DNA from: Hirundichthys speculiger
Taxonomy: Eukaryota; Chordata; Actinopteri; Beloniformes; Exocoetidae
Reading direction: 5' to 3'
Length of the DNA: 64,000 nt
NCBI GenBank assembly: GCA_018398805.1
Contig: JAGFBZ010002250.1
Coordinates: forward strand, 1-64,000
A program made the position numbers and the translations under genes. Positions 24,690-37,219 of this stretch are shown in pieces (position 1 is the first letter of the stretch; each line of letters begins with the position of its first letter). The notes beneath the pieces were generated by a model. The model worked only from the letters and a program-made list of their open reading frames with translations, ran no database searches and was not told where the DNA came from.

Positions 24690-25904
24690 CAGTGTTGGGC
24701 AAGTTCACTTTCTACATCAACTAGTTCAGTTCATAGTTCACAGAAATTAAAACGAACTAGTTCAGATCACCATTTCAAAAAAGGAACTAAATTGTTCATT
24801 TTTAGTTCTTTTTTCTTATTCTTTTTTAATGTTGCTGTGAGCAATTATTTGTCAAAATGATTGCCACTGCCTATATACTACACCACCACAAACAGCAATT
24901 ATTTTAACCATTTTATCCGTCGAAAACTATGTGTCCAATTTGGAATCCTTAACCAACTAGGGTTCACATTAGCATTGAAGGGACAGCCCATGCTTCTCTC
25001 TACAGTATATCAAAAATATGAGGAAAAACTTGCTGCCAAATGGTCTTTATTATTAGACAAAAACAGGTCCTTAAGGTGAAAATGTTTTTTTTCCCATCCA
25101 TTCATTAACTTCCGCTTGGTCCGGAGTCGAGTCGCGGGGGCAGCCACTTGTATCCGCGATCTCATTCTTTCGGTCACTACCCACAGTTCATGACCATAGG
25201 TGAGGGTTGGAACAAAGATCGACCGCTAAACAGAGAGCCTTGCCTTTTGGTTCAGCTCTCTCTTCACCACAACGGACCGGTATAGAGTCGGCACCACAGC
25301 AGACGCTGCACCAATCCGTCTGTCGATCTCCCGTTTCGTCAGCCGAGGGTCGGCACGCCAAGGCCCACGCTTTCGGCTGCCGCCCATAACACACTGCACC
25401 CAACTCCTATGGCCCTTTCTGCGGATGGTGGGCCCACGGGGAGGCGAACCCATGTAGCCCGGCTGGGCTCAGTCCGAAGGCCCAGCTACCAGGCGTTCCC
25501 AAACGAGCCCCTACCCCAGGCCTGGCTCCAGGGTGGGGCCCCGGTAACCCTAACCAGGGCTAGGGACATCGAGCTCTTGGTTTTACTTTTTCCATAAGAG
25601 TCGTCTGATTGGCTTGGGCTGGCCCGTCCCCACTCCTCCGGCTCTGGGTGCCTGCAGCTTTCATCTTCCTCCATGCTTGTTTTAAACATTTGCTTGTTTG
25701 TGTTGTATTTTTAATGGGAGTTCGCTGGAAACCTGGCACGGTTTTGACCGTGCATGAACTTTGAAAGGGCGTCGTTCATAATTGCCCAAATGAACTTCTT
25801 CACACCCGACGCTCATCAAGAGGAAAGAGAACGCGCTCAGTTCACGTTCGCACAGAATACAAACTAGTTCGTGAACTTTTGTTCAATGACTGTACATGAC
25901 ACTG
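24690..25904 (+). mobile_element. Non-autonomous hAT element, CAGTGTTGGGCAA type (copy 1)
   Basis: Starts CAGTGTTGGGCAAGTTCACT and ends TGTACATGACACTG, with AACTAGTTC-type subterminal repeats at both ends. Flanks are CTCTCAGA (24682-24689) and CTGTCAGA (25905-25912), an 8-bp TSD with one mismatch. A LINE fragment interrupts the interior. Segments around TATGAGGAAAAACTT, CTGGGTGCCTGCAGCTTTCA and GTTCGCTGGAAACCTGG are shared with copy 2 at 39335-40407, which is inverted. Confidence 0.9.
25094..25612 (-). mobile_element. LINE (Rex1/L2-like) nested in hAT copy 1
   Basis: On the plus strand it reads CCATCCATTCATTAACTTCC, then GAGTCGCGGGGGCAGCC, then TCTCATTCTTTCGGTCACTA, then GATCGACCGCTAAACAGAGA, then the AGGCCTGGCTCCAGGGTGGG and GCCCCGGTAACCCTAACC region. 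I recall these as the 3' part of a common teleost LINE, here antisense. Base composition is much GC-richer than the surrounding hAT. Internal segments are missing, so it is a rearranged 5'-truncated copy. Local open frames are not proteins. Confidence 0.75.
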
Positions 25905-25912
25905 CTGTCAGA

Positions 25913-27630
25913 CAACGGTTGGTGTCAAGGTAAAATTCAGATGAGTCATCACAGGTTTATATTGTTCTTGGAGGTAGTAAAAGCAAGGACAAAAAACTTA
26001 TTTATTCATTTCAAAAAACTTCATATATGAACACCATTATTACCCCTGATGGTAAAACGTGAGTGAAAATGGTTTGGGTCGAGCCATTTAGCCTTTATCG
26101 TGTCCTTTCCAGTGCAGCACATGCAAGAAGCTCGATAAATACAGAAATGACCAATGAACAAATGCTGCATAGAGAAGTTTCGGTCCAACGTGTATCAGGC
26201 ACCGTAAACCAGCAAAAACCAGCAGGCACTGGTGGCTCCCAGCAGCTTAAGCTTTATCATCCAAGCTCTCGCTGTGGCAGTCTCATCCGTTGCATCCTCG
26301 CAGTAGACTAGATAAGTTTCTTAAAGTAATCCAATGCAGGTCTGTTTTACATATTTTGAAAGAACTAGATAAAGTGAAAAGTGAAAAGCAGTTTTTTTTA
26401 ACTGTTTTTGCCCGTAATAGCAGGCTGCTCCTGCCAGTGGGTGGAGTATAGCGAATATCCAGCATGCTCTGATTTGACATACCATGTGAAACAAATATTA
26501 ATCAGTGGGCTTATATTGTTACAATTTCCACAAATGTGATGCAAATCCCTTCTTCTTCCATTAGACCGTATTGTTCTGGCATATAGCAACGCAAATTAGG
26601 TTCATTCTTTAAACTGTACAACTATGTAGCGGCATGAAAGAAAGCATGATGTACATTGTAATGGAACACTAATTCTAAGCCTCAGCTGGCAGTATTATAA
26701 ATTATAGTACATGCAATTAGGAGCACGAAAGGGTTACACGTCCCACTGTGTCTTTATTTGAGCTCGCGTTTCCCGCTGCGGCGCAGCTGCTGCGGATTCC
26801 GTTCCGCCGAAAAGCGAGGTTAATGCTCTTTAAAGGCGCGACAGGTCTCTGATGTTGACTAGAGTCCAGTCGAGACGACGAGACTGTTGATCTGAAGAGA
26901 GGATCTGCTCACTGAAGCACCTGATGCCATTGATCGGTGCTGAGGCTGAGCAGCGGTAGCTGCAGACTCGGCTGCGCTCTGCCAGCGGACGTAACCAGGC
27001 AACACACCCTGCCCACCTTCCACTCAGTGACTTGAAACATATTAATTTCTCAAAGGAATATTTCAAAATCCTTCCTAACAAGGCAGATTATTGAAATGCC
27101 TCCTCAAAATTGATATCCGCAAATTAAAATGACTGTAAGTCAGCACCCACAAGGTGTGTTTGAATATGTCTGGGATCAAAATAAAGGTTATGCATGTGAG
27201 ATCACAAGAGAAGTGTTAAAAAAAAAAAAAAAAATTACGTCTGACATTGACTTCTATTGTGTGACAGTTTTTAGAGGTCTTTTTGAAGAAGAATGTTACT
27301 AAGTGTATGAATCCTTTTACAAATGTAACTGTTTTGAGTTTTTATATCACTTGACCTGCTTTATATGCTCCTGTTGTTAACACAAATGATCCAAGAGAGC
27401 CAAAGCAATTTTTCTTTAATACAGAGTCAAGGGATTAACTGAACCGAGTGGAGTTTTCCACTGGAATTTGATTTATGATGGCAAAACACCAAAATGTAAG
27501 ACCGGATTCAGAGTGGAGCTGTAGTTGTTGCAGTTGTTTTTCTTTGATCTTGCTGTTCTTGAGGCTTTAACGCTGTGTCCATGCTTTAGTCAAATTACCA
27601 AAGAGGCACTTTCTTACCCATTCTGTATAG
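25913..27630. other. No gene; GC-rich block at 26755-27000
   Basis: 26755-27000 is CpG-richer than its surroundings (GCTGCGGCGCAGCTGCTGCG at about 26775). This could mark a promoter-like or exon-like segment, but no supportable reading frame or splice boundary was found. An A17 run lies at 27218-27234. Confidence 0.4.
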
Positions 27631-27638
27631 CTCTGTTC

Positions 27639-28421
27639 TAGAGGTCTTCATGGGTCCAGTTTCATGGACCCGAACCCGATTGGACCCTTGAAAATTCGAC
27701 CCGAAACCGACCTGTCTCGAGCTATTATCATAAGTTCGGGAGTCCGAACCCGAATGGACCCGTAATATTTGGACCTGGAACCGACTCGACCCAAGTTTCC
27801 GACCACGAACCGAACCAAGTTACCCAAATAGAACCGAGACAATACAGCCCATAGTTGCTCATGTTAAAAGTTGTCTAGCGTTGAATAAAACTTGATTTTC
27901 TTACCTAAAGTTTTCTTCTTCTACCCGGTTCAGTTGCTACATAGGCTACGTGATGTAAACAACAATAAATCCACGTCGTTATTTTCTTTGTGAATACAGA
28001 TGCTATTGGTAGCAACTGCTAACGCTAATAGCCTATACCAGTCAGGACGTGTCGTAAATATGTTCTCTCATCCAGCATTGTCATGTTGGTGATCTGTTGT
28101 GCTTTACAGCTGCCAGGCATGCCGCTAATAACACGCTACGGCAACAGAATTGTTTCATCACAAAATGAATGAATAATTAATGAATGAATAATTAATTGTA
28201 CTGCCCCGAGTCCTGACATTAGCTGCCACCGCCAATATCTTTACCTCTCTCGAGTAAACGCGGACCCAGCCTGTCAGAGAGCACCAACCGGACCCCAAGA
28301 CTAACTGTACCGATTCTGACCCGAACCCGGAGTCATGTCTTTTGAATGGACCCGATTCAGGTCGGGTCGGAACCTTGGGTTTTCGGGTTGTTCCGAAGAC
28401 CTCTACTCTGTTAGACCTCTA
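27639..28421 (-). mobile_element. Non-autonomous hAT element, TAGAGGTCTTC type (Z2)
   Basis: The same family as Z1, in reverse orientation and highly similar along its length (for example the GCTATTGGTAGCAACTGCTA region). Left flank CTCTGTTC (27631-27638). The right end GAAGACCTCTA finishes at 28405, is followed by CTCTGTTA, then a second GACCTCTA, then CTCTGTTC (28422-28429). The last octamer matches the left flank exactly, so the TSD is intact and the right end carries a 16-bp terminal duplication. Confidence 0.92.
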
Positions 28422-28580
28422 CTCTGTTCATTGCATACAGTCGAAAGGGGTGGAGTCAGCATCTCAGCTCCACCCCTATCTGCTGCAGACTATGCCTTTT
28501 TTAAAATTGGTGTTACTGCTTTTTGTTACCTACCTTAAAGATGCAGTAAATGCAGCATGATGTGAAAATGAGTGGACATA

Positions 28581-28946
28581 CAGTCATGGAAAAAATTATT
28601 AGACCACCCTTGTTTTCTTCAGTTTCTTGTTCATTTTAATGCCTGGTACAACTAAAGGTACATTTGTTTGGACATACATAACGATAACCACAAAGATTGC
28701 TTATAAGAGTTTTATTTAAGAGCTGATATCTTACCATTTTCCATGGTTTTCTTGATTATAACCTAAATCATTTAAGTTTTTACATCAATAGCTATGGCGT
28801 TGTACTGCCAAAAACACTGCTTTTATGCATTCAGTGTTTTCTTTTCTGTCTGTTTTAGTCACATGATGACGTTTAGTGGTACCAGGTATTAAAATGAACA
28901 AGAAAGTGAAGAAAAAATGGTGGTCTAATAATTTTTTCCATGACTG
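28581..28946. mobile_element. Tc1/mariner MITE
   Basis: Inverted termini CAGTCATGGAAAAAATTATT and AATAATTTTTTCCATGACTG are perfect complements over 20 bp and continue inward (AGACCACC / ATGGTGGTCT). TA flanks at 28579-28580 and 28947-28948. The 366-bp length and lack of coding sequence make it a deletion derivative of a Tc1-type element. Confidence 0.93.
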
Positions 28947-28948
28947 TA

Positions 28949-31900
28949 AATAAAAAGGAAGCTGGATATTTCTTCTCTGATGCAAGTCTGTGATGTCACA
29001 GTACCTTCTAGATCTGAAGAGCTCACACAAAGTGACAAATTAGTATTATCTCAAAGTATTTCAACTTATACTCACACCACACAGCCAAGGGAAAAAAAAA
29101 CTAACTCTTATGCCAGTCCATCAGTCTCTGACTTTGGTGGTCCGTCCTCCTTGGCCGCACTTGCCGGTTTGCGTCGAGGTCATGGCGCTGCCTCTCCTTA
29201 AAAGTTGGGGGATTTTAAACTTTACCTGCTTCAGGACAGTTCACAGCAAGAGCCAGCTAATAAAATCAGACAGAGGCAGGAGTGATTCAAGGGACTTGCC
29301 TTATTCACGTAGCGAGCGTGAAGAAATTTGCATTGCCGCTTTATAGTTGTGTGAATCCAGCATTAACATAAAAGGAAGTCTGGTGTTTTAATGGAGATAT
29401 CTACTTCTCACATACCTTGAAGCTACAGTATTGCTTATAATTGGTTGTTTTATCTCGGGAACTGGACATATTACTCTTTACTACTTTTGTTTATTGCCAT
29501 ATATGATGTAGACTAAACCCTTATATACTCTATATTCTGTTTTCTATCCAGTCTATTTTTGGATATGCTGCTTGTTTAGCCTTCCCACTGGGCTCCTGTG
29601 ATTGCTGTACCAAGCGACAATACATTGAGCGTTCCTCCAGAGGGTTCTCCGCTCTGATGTCTCCAGAAGTAACACTCGGTTCATTTATTGCACCAGGTGA
29701 GTGAAGGGTTTTCAGATTTTGCGCTCTGGTTTGTTGATTTTCCTCATTATGAGCATGAGCTCCATGTGACACGTCACACCTCGGGGAAACCGAGCTCGAC
29801 GTTTGACTCCAACTGCGAGACGAACCAAGAGCGCGACAGTTTCGGTTCAGTCTGAGTCTCGTTGCAGTTTTTTTTCTTTGAATAAAACAAGCTGTGACAA
29901 AATATCACTCAGCTATATCATCCAAGCAGTTGCTTACTCTCCACAAGGAAAGAAGATTGTGCTGCCATTGCTTCCGTTAGGCGACTGTTCACTGCCCACT
30001 GTTGCATTTTTGGCAGGAAAAATGAGCGCTGGTCATATAGCTCCAAGACTTCCTCTCTGCATGACACAGAATATGACTTTAGATAGACTGAATCAACTGA
30101 TGCTTCATGCTTGTTGCACAGCTGGTGGACTGTAAACCTCCCCTGTTCCTCCCCCCCATTTCATTCCCCGTACCTTCATCTTTCTTTTTTTGGCATACAG
30201 GCCAATCAGTCTGCTCCAGATAGGATTATAAAGGTTAAAAAATATATAAAAAATACAGAAACGGCTAAATCTGATCTAAATCTAACCCCCTTTTTTTCCT
30301 TCCTGACACAGACTCAAGCTCTGTCCATCTGTGCTGCCAGATTAAAAAAGGCATGTGGAAAAAAAAGGAAATTTGTTGGAGCTAAATAAGTGAAAAGGAG
30401 ATGCAAAAGAGGGAAACAAACCTAAACAAGGGAGCACATTGTCTGGGACGCAGGATGCCACGATAACTGCATTTACATTGACCCGAGGATTGCACTGCTA
30501 ATTGGAATAATGGTCCAATCAGAATAAAATGCCTCCTGTGACCGTTGTAATTACAGCTAACAGGTCGGGTCTGATAAGTGTTTGGTCAGGCCTGCGTCCA
30601 TTAGGTCTGTCTTTCCTTTGGACTTTTATCTTGTGGAAGAAGAAGGGGAACCTAAATGCAATGTTCATTCTTTATTAGAATTTATTTTCCACTTTAAAGG
30701 CATGTTTGCATTCAACCTTTTGTTGCAAAAGAAAGGGAGGTTTTGCATTTCTGCTGAATTAATCATTTTGTTATTGTTTTTCTCCCCTCAGATTAGTGGC
30801 TCAAAATAGTCTATGTTGTACATGTCAAATTTAAATTACAATTAAATACTTCAGGGCATTGTTAAGTAAATGACTGTAAGCAACATCTCTCTAAACATTT
30901 AAAGAAACCTGACCATCTTCAATGTGAGTTCTGTTTTTGCACCTTAAACCAGCACAAAGGAGCTTTTGCCATTCTTAGCTCAGAGGGTCCCCCTATAGGT
31001 GGGGAGGTTGTTGCTCTCATGATAAGTTTGAATATTTACTTGTCTGGTCTCTTTGTCGGCCAGTCTCTCTTCCATAATTACTTTGAGTCAGCTGCCTCTA
31101 CCAAGATGTCCACTTCAGCTCAGTGAGTTGGCTTTAATCGATGTTGATGTGTGTGTGATGGAAGTCCAAAGTTATTTTGGCTGATTTTAGCCAATAGCAG
31201 GAACAGAAGAGTGCTACAGCAAGATAATTAATAAAAGTGAAGCAACTATTCCTTCAAATGAAATTGAAACTGATGTTTTAATGTGAACAATGGTCCTTTG
31301 CGCTGCAAGGAAAAGCCTAAAAACCACAGAAGATGCTGTTCCTGAAGTGATTAAGATGCCCCATTAATAGAATTGGCTTTTCTTAACCTGCATAATGACA
31401 TCACTATGAAGCACGAGTGCATTTTTAGCTGCCTTGTGGCATATTTTGCAAACTGCACTCTTCATTTTTTTTTTTTTTTATCTGTCTACTGCACAGTCAA
31501 GGCGGAGGTGTACGTGTAGATGGGGTTGAGGGAATCAAGAAGGAATGGCAGGATATACACCAAGGAAAAAAGTTTCACACAACCTGTGAGCTGTTGTTTT
31601 TTCAGACAGTTGACAGTTCCTGGGGAATTAGTGAAATAAATGACATGTTTTGGGTAAAAAGTAGAGCAGCAGAGTATAAAATCTGCTTTTTCAACTATGT
31701 CCAACTATGTCTCAACTAACGCCAGCCCTTCCTCCTATAGGGTGTTACTTTTTGAAAACTGAGGTAATTGCTCATTATGTCATGCAGAAAATGCCACATA
31801 ATGGAAAACTGGTTGGAGTTAAAGTATGGAGGGTAGATGGTTCTACTCTCATCTGCCCCTGTCATTTCACAGCGCTCTGTACATTCAATAGGCTCACTGA

Positions 31901-34900
31901 AGTAGAAATTTTTAGACTGTGAAGGCGCTTACCTTCGGTGAAGTGGCAAGGCCTTGTTTTCTCAAAGTTTTTGGTTACTTCAGACCCATCAAAAATTTCT
32001 GTGCAACGAAGCCCAACTGCATTGCTGGCATGGATGAGTTTGCAAAATGCCACACATCTTTACGCTCAAGCACCACAGGACGCGGAGCAGAAGTTGAACG
32101 GAAGCGCCACGTCAACTGCTTTGAATTCACCGCCATTCAAGTCAATGAGAGCGGTCGCACCACAATGGTCCAGAGGTGCCCATCTGCGGTTTTTCACCAG
32201 AGATACGAGTTGAGTGCAATCTATACGCTTGGCCACTGGTGGGCAATTTACACACAGCATATCGGACGTGAGAATGGCAGGGAGAATCCAACAAAATTTC
32301 AAAAACATCACTGGCAGGCTCCAATTCGCACATCAATATTATATCAAGCTGCAGAGACCATGTGAACAATTCAAACGAGAGATTTGAACTATATATAAGG
32401 AAAGGGTTGGTCCATTTTATTTAACAGCACTCAGCCTCTTTAATTGTATACTTACATCTACTCATGTCTTGTCTTTCTATAAGTCTTTGAACGAGCACTC
32501 TTGCGCAACGGTCACAAGTAAAATGCCACCATCTTACAATTTCTATATCCTTATTTTGAGGCTAAATCCTATGGACATGTGGACAAACTCACCCATCACA
32601 TTATTCTTTTGAGACTTAGTTGAACATGTACATGTGAGAACTTTGCATCTGAAGCCTTTCTGATCTGAGTCAAAAAGAAAATTTCAACAAAGGAGCAAAG
32701 TTTGGTCAAACATGAGAAGCCCATCTTCGCTTCACTGTATCGTTATTCCACAATGACAGCTCCAGAGACAGCTGTTAGAGCAGTGAAAAGACATCAATTA
32801 TTTTTGAGCCAAAAGAAAAGCTGGAGTACTTTTTTTTTTTTCAAAGGAGATAGCGATAAAAAAGAAGAGGTTTTGAATTAAGCTCAGTTTATTGTACTGC
32901 AGTGCAGCCCTCTGAAGGAATGATTTTTGCTTTTAAAGACCTCATCATATAAGCTGTTAAATCGGTAATCACTGTGCTTGTCACTTCCAAACATTAAGCC
33001 AGGCTATTTTTCCTTTTTTAGATTAAGTTAAAAAGACAAAAAAATAAATACTAGTAATACATTTTTATATTAAATCATGCATTGGAATTAATAATATTGA
33101 TACAAATTAGCTACCTCTAGTCACATATCAATAATAAGTGAAACCAGTAAGTCTGAAGAGGGAACATTGCTTTGTTGTTCTTCTGGATTTATTCACATTT
33201 ACTTTCTCAGGTGAACGTTTTAAACACCTTGACCCAATTTTTTCCTGGGATATGACATAATTTCCCCATCTCCTCATTTGTTTTTATCGGCTTTTGGATT
33301 CTATTAATACAATTACAATGAAGGGGATTTAAACCTCTGCTCCAATGCATTCATAAACAAAAAAAAAAAAGAAAGAAAAGCAACTCACTAGAAAAATACT
33401 GCTTCCACTGCAGTAGAAATCCAGTTTCTAATTGCCTCATGGATCTTTCCTCTCCATCTCTCTTCCTCCTCTAACCATTTGAAATGGATGGCTGGGACTT
33501 TTACTTCTGGCCTCAGGAGACTGAAGTAACAATTGCTGCTCTGACTCAAAACTGCCAAGACTTGTCTGTTACTTTCAACAACACCAAGAACTGTCTTTAT
33601 TCTGCCTGCGTTTGGAATAAAAGGGCCATTGTTGCCTTCTATCAGGAGCATTCTGGATGATTAGTGAATGCTACACTTTGTTTAAATAGATGAAAGAAGA
33701 TATAAATAAGCTGAATCTGTGCAAATTAATAAATTCTGTTATTGTCAGAACCCAAGCAGAGGACTGAATAGCTGTTTCTATTATCTGATTTAATTATATT
33801 TTGACATGAAAGCTTCCTGATGCACTTCAGTTTGCTTTTGTTTTCATTTTGTCCAAGGACACATGAGTAATTTTTTTTTTTCAAAAGTTGACCCAATATC
33901 ATGATGTCCAAGGGCTCCGATGCACTGCATGATTTCAGCAGTTGTGTAAGGTAACGTATCACGCTGTATGACATGCACTTACTAAATCTCAATGTAAAGA
34001 ATGATAATGCACAGACGGTACATTGATGAGCACTCTGGAATTGTAGGCTAGGACTGATGTGGGTGTAGAAGTGCGTCTGACCACTCTTTTGTAGCATTTG
34101 AGTGTGGTGAAAATGCTTAAAAAAAGCAGCGAAAGAGAAGAATGTGGTCACGATCATGGTTAGGGAGAAGAGGCCAACTTGGGACTCTTATTTTTCTTTT
34201 GAATGGTTAATTTGTTGTTTCAAGTTGTATTTTAATTGGCTAGTATGTAGACGGAATCATAGGATTTCTGAAGCTGTCAGAAAATTATACTAGGTGGCCT
34301 TTTGTCTCAAGACGAGTGTGACAGCCACAATCAAACCACTCACATTGTGGAACGTAGGACAGCCAATTTGGACACAAGATGAAAGATATTCCCAAGATTT
34401 TTTCATGACTGTGATCTTTCATCTGCAACAGCCCAAAATTGTGCAGTGTAAAGGGACCATTAATGAAATATTTGTACCATGCTTTGCTAAAAATACCAAC
34501 CATGCCTTTACAACTCTGTTCATAGCAGCTGATTTTAGGGGGACATTCAACTTCACTCCAAACACTTGGGGTGTGCTTCATTTGAGATCTGTCCAACAGA
34601 ACAGGTTCAACATCTTCAATTTTTAAGATGGTTGTCACTTCAGACACCAAGACATATCCGATAAAGCACAGAAACTTTTATATCTATAATACATGTTCTT
34701 TTAAATCTGCTGTAGGAATAATTGGTCCAAAAAAATGTTTTAAATGTTACATAAAACATTTCAAAAACCAACCCTTTGACACCATGTAAATATGTATATC
34801 TACTTCATTGACAAAAGAGCCCCTGAACATATTGAGCTTTCAAGTGGAGACAGACCAGGAAACTACTCTGGTAGTCGCCACGTGGCCGCAGTCGTTCCAG

Positions 34901-35709
34901 CAGAGCTCAGGCTAGACCCTTGGTCCTCATTTAATCTCATCCTTCTTTATCTGAAGTGAGGAAGGATGGACAAATTCAATCACAATGAATATGGGGTAAC
35001 ATTAGTTAGCATCACAGGCTAGCCGGAGTTAAGCCATGCTATAATAGCTATCTTGAGTAATTGAGGTAAGTTGGGCATGTTTAAACACACAGCCAGACTA
35101 GTTTGATCCACCCATTGTCCAACTTTCTGGATTAATCAGGGTTAGGAGGCATTCATTTCTTTTAAGATGCCATTAAACAGAGCTCCAAAAATCAGACTTG
35201 AAAACAAGTCTTCAGAAACCTGCTAGTAAGCTGACAGAAGACTTTGTTCAGTTCTAATGATATGATCCATGCTCACTACCATCAGCACCCTCTCTTGACA
35301 AAATACCAATATCCAGAGTTGATGACAACTGATTTTTATCTAAATGAATTCAACGATGGTCTCTTCCCACATCGGAGAAAACAAATAAATTTGTACTATT
35401 TACACTAAAATTCAAATACTGGTTGTTGCACGATACTGTATTTCTGCATTTACTGTTGTGAACACTGAATATGTTGGCACTTCAGTGAAATCTACGCAAG
35501 AACTAACATTTTGACTTAATTGTAATATGCTGCCCCCATCTGGGCTGGAGTGGTGTGGCTAGTCAATGTGCCTTTTAAGAAGAAGAAAAATAACTGGATT
35601 GCTTGAGCTTACCTGTGAACGCTAAATGCATCCAGAGTATTTGCGGCTAAAGCATGCAACTGAACTTATTTATGATCCATGCCAAACCGCCATGCATGCT
35701 CAAGGCTAA
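28949..35709. other. Long interval without recognised gene or repeat
   Basis: About 6.8 kb of unique-looking sequence. Open frames at 31919-32365 (148 codons plus, with overlapping minus frames) and 34285-34650 (121 codons minus and 110 plus) show no domains I know. T-, A- and AT-runs occur near 31470, 32830, 33355 and 33870. GC content is raised near 29760-29850 and 32060-32180. This could be intergenic or intronic DNA. Confidence 0.45.
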
Positions 35710-35860
35710 TTTTGAATCACCAGAACATGCACGTGGGAGGAAACTGGAACACCCGAAGAAAACCCACACTGGTATGGAGCCCATACAAAGTCTTCATGGT
35801 GAGGCCCCAGCTGTCAAACAGGTTCAAACTGGAATCTTATAACTGTGAGGTCGGCTCCAT
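35710..35860 (-). mobile_element. L2 LINE or SINE 3'-region fragment
   Basis: Plus strand reads GTGGGAGGAAACTGGAACAC, then CCGAAGAAAACCCACACTGG, then GAGGCCCCAGCTGTCAAACA, then ACTGTGAGGTCGGC. This is the complement of the well-known fish repeat beginning with a GCCTCACAGC head and containing GTTTTCTCCGGG and GGTTTCCTCCCAC. About 150 bp survives. Confidence 0.8.
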
Positions 35861-36790
35861 CCTCAGTTCCATCAGCAATTAAGACATGATTCACATTTTG
35901 CAGAATTTAACAGAAATTCAGGCATTGAAAGAAAAAAAATCTGATGTTCAGATGTAAAACTCAAGCTGCTACATTATATTTCACCTTGCAACATGAAGGG
36001 CATGCATCACCTCCCCTGCGGTCACTGAAAAGTGAGTCATGTTTTTCTTGAGATACTGGGATTAGTGTAGTTTATCTTCATAACAGCAGTTACAGCATAT
36101 AGATTAGATTATAGGAAGCATGTTGGAGAAGTTCCAGTTTATTAGCCAGTCAGTTTTTCTGCTGCTGTCCAGATAACGGTGACATAACGTGGCGTCATGG
36201 GATTCTCTTGACCAACAAATATACTTCAGATAGAGCTACAGTTACCTGAGGAGTCTTCCATGAAAACATGTTTGAATTCATGCCATGGCTGAAAACTCCA
36301 CTGGAAAAAAAAACTGTTCAAATGATCTTTTGAGGTGTATAAAATGTCACAAACATTTTATTAAGGTACTAAGAAACCGTCAAGCTGTTGGAAGAAGGTC
36401 ATGCGTACACCTTTACAGAGCTCATCTTGTGGTTTTGGAAGGTTTCTCTTCTTTTTTGACATATAACTGCTCTAAACGTGTAAAAATGTCTCCAGACTTA
36501 CATGAGTCAAGTTCATAAGTGCTATTTTCTATCGCAGAAGTCGCCGCCCCTAAACGGCTCAAAACACTGTTTCTGTATAATCGGGTCTGCATAATCTTTG
36601 CCTGATTGGTAGTAAGTTTCATTCAGTCAACACAAACGATGACCAGATCCCTCCCATTTCACCAGATTTAACTAATCAGAACAGACTAGAGATTTGAAAT
36701 GAGAAGCCTTACAGAGACAGAAGCTAAAACAGGCCATCTCCGATGGCCTTTAGGAGCTGCTTTTGCATGGTCTGAATAATATAATACAAT
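35861..36790. other. No gene or repeat recognised
   Basis: Unique-looking AT-rich DNA. The 77- and 66-codon frames at 36285-36622 overlap on opposite strands and have no domain. Confidence 0.45.
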
Positions 36791-37219
36791 TCTAAAAAAG
36801 CACTTGGAGAGCGCAGACCTCCGACAAGCGCAACAATTCCCCCATATAGCGATTTACAGCTTGCGATAAAATCCGCCTTCTGGATCAGATCCGGATCAGC
36901 CTTTAAAATTTGATAGAGGTTCCCATTGTCAAACCCTGAGTCAAATTTCATGAGTTTTGGGCAATAATTAACGGAGATATGGAGAAACAAAATTTTTGGC
37001 CCCATTTACCACAATGTTATCGAAAATTTGAAAGTGATCCAGAATCCAGGATTTTTTTTTCAGATCACAGCTAAAATGAAATTAGTTCTTCCATTTTAAA
37101 TTTCCGACAACTCCTGAAAATTTCATCAAAATCCATCCATAATTTTTTTTAGTTATCTTGAACACAGACAAACAAACAAACAAGCAACAAGCAAAAACAT
37201 AGCCGTCTTGGCGGAGGTA
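36791..37219 (-). repeat. Repeat X, copy X1
   Basis: Runs from TCTAAAAAAGCACTTGGAG and GCGCAGACCTCCGACAAGCG to CTTGGCGGAGGTAAT. On the minus strand the order is CCTCCGCCAAG, then a CAAACAAACAAAC-type run, then GGATTTTGATGAAATTTTCA, ATCCTGGATTCTGGATCAC, GCTGATCCGGATCTGATCC and finally CTTTTTTAGAA. I recall this as a common teleost interspersed repeat. Other copies in this window: X2, X3 and X4. Superfamily not assigned. Confidence 0.85.

Noticed and set aside
34285..34650. 121-codon minus and 110-codon plus frames over the same DNA
   Set aside because: Mutually overlapping, no recognisable motif or splice context.
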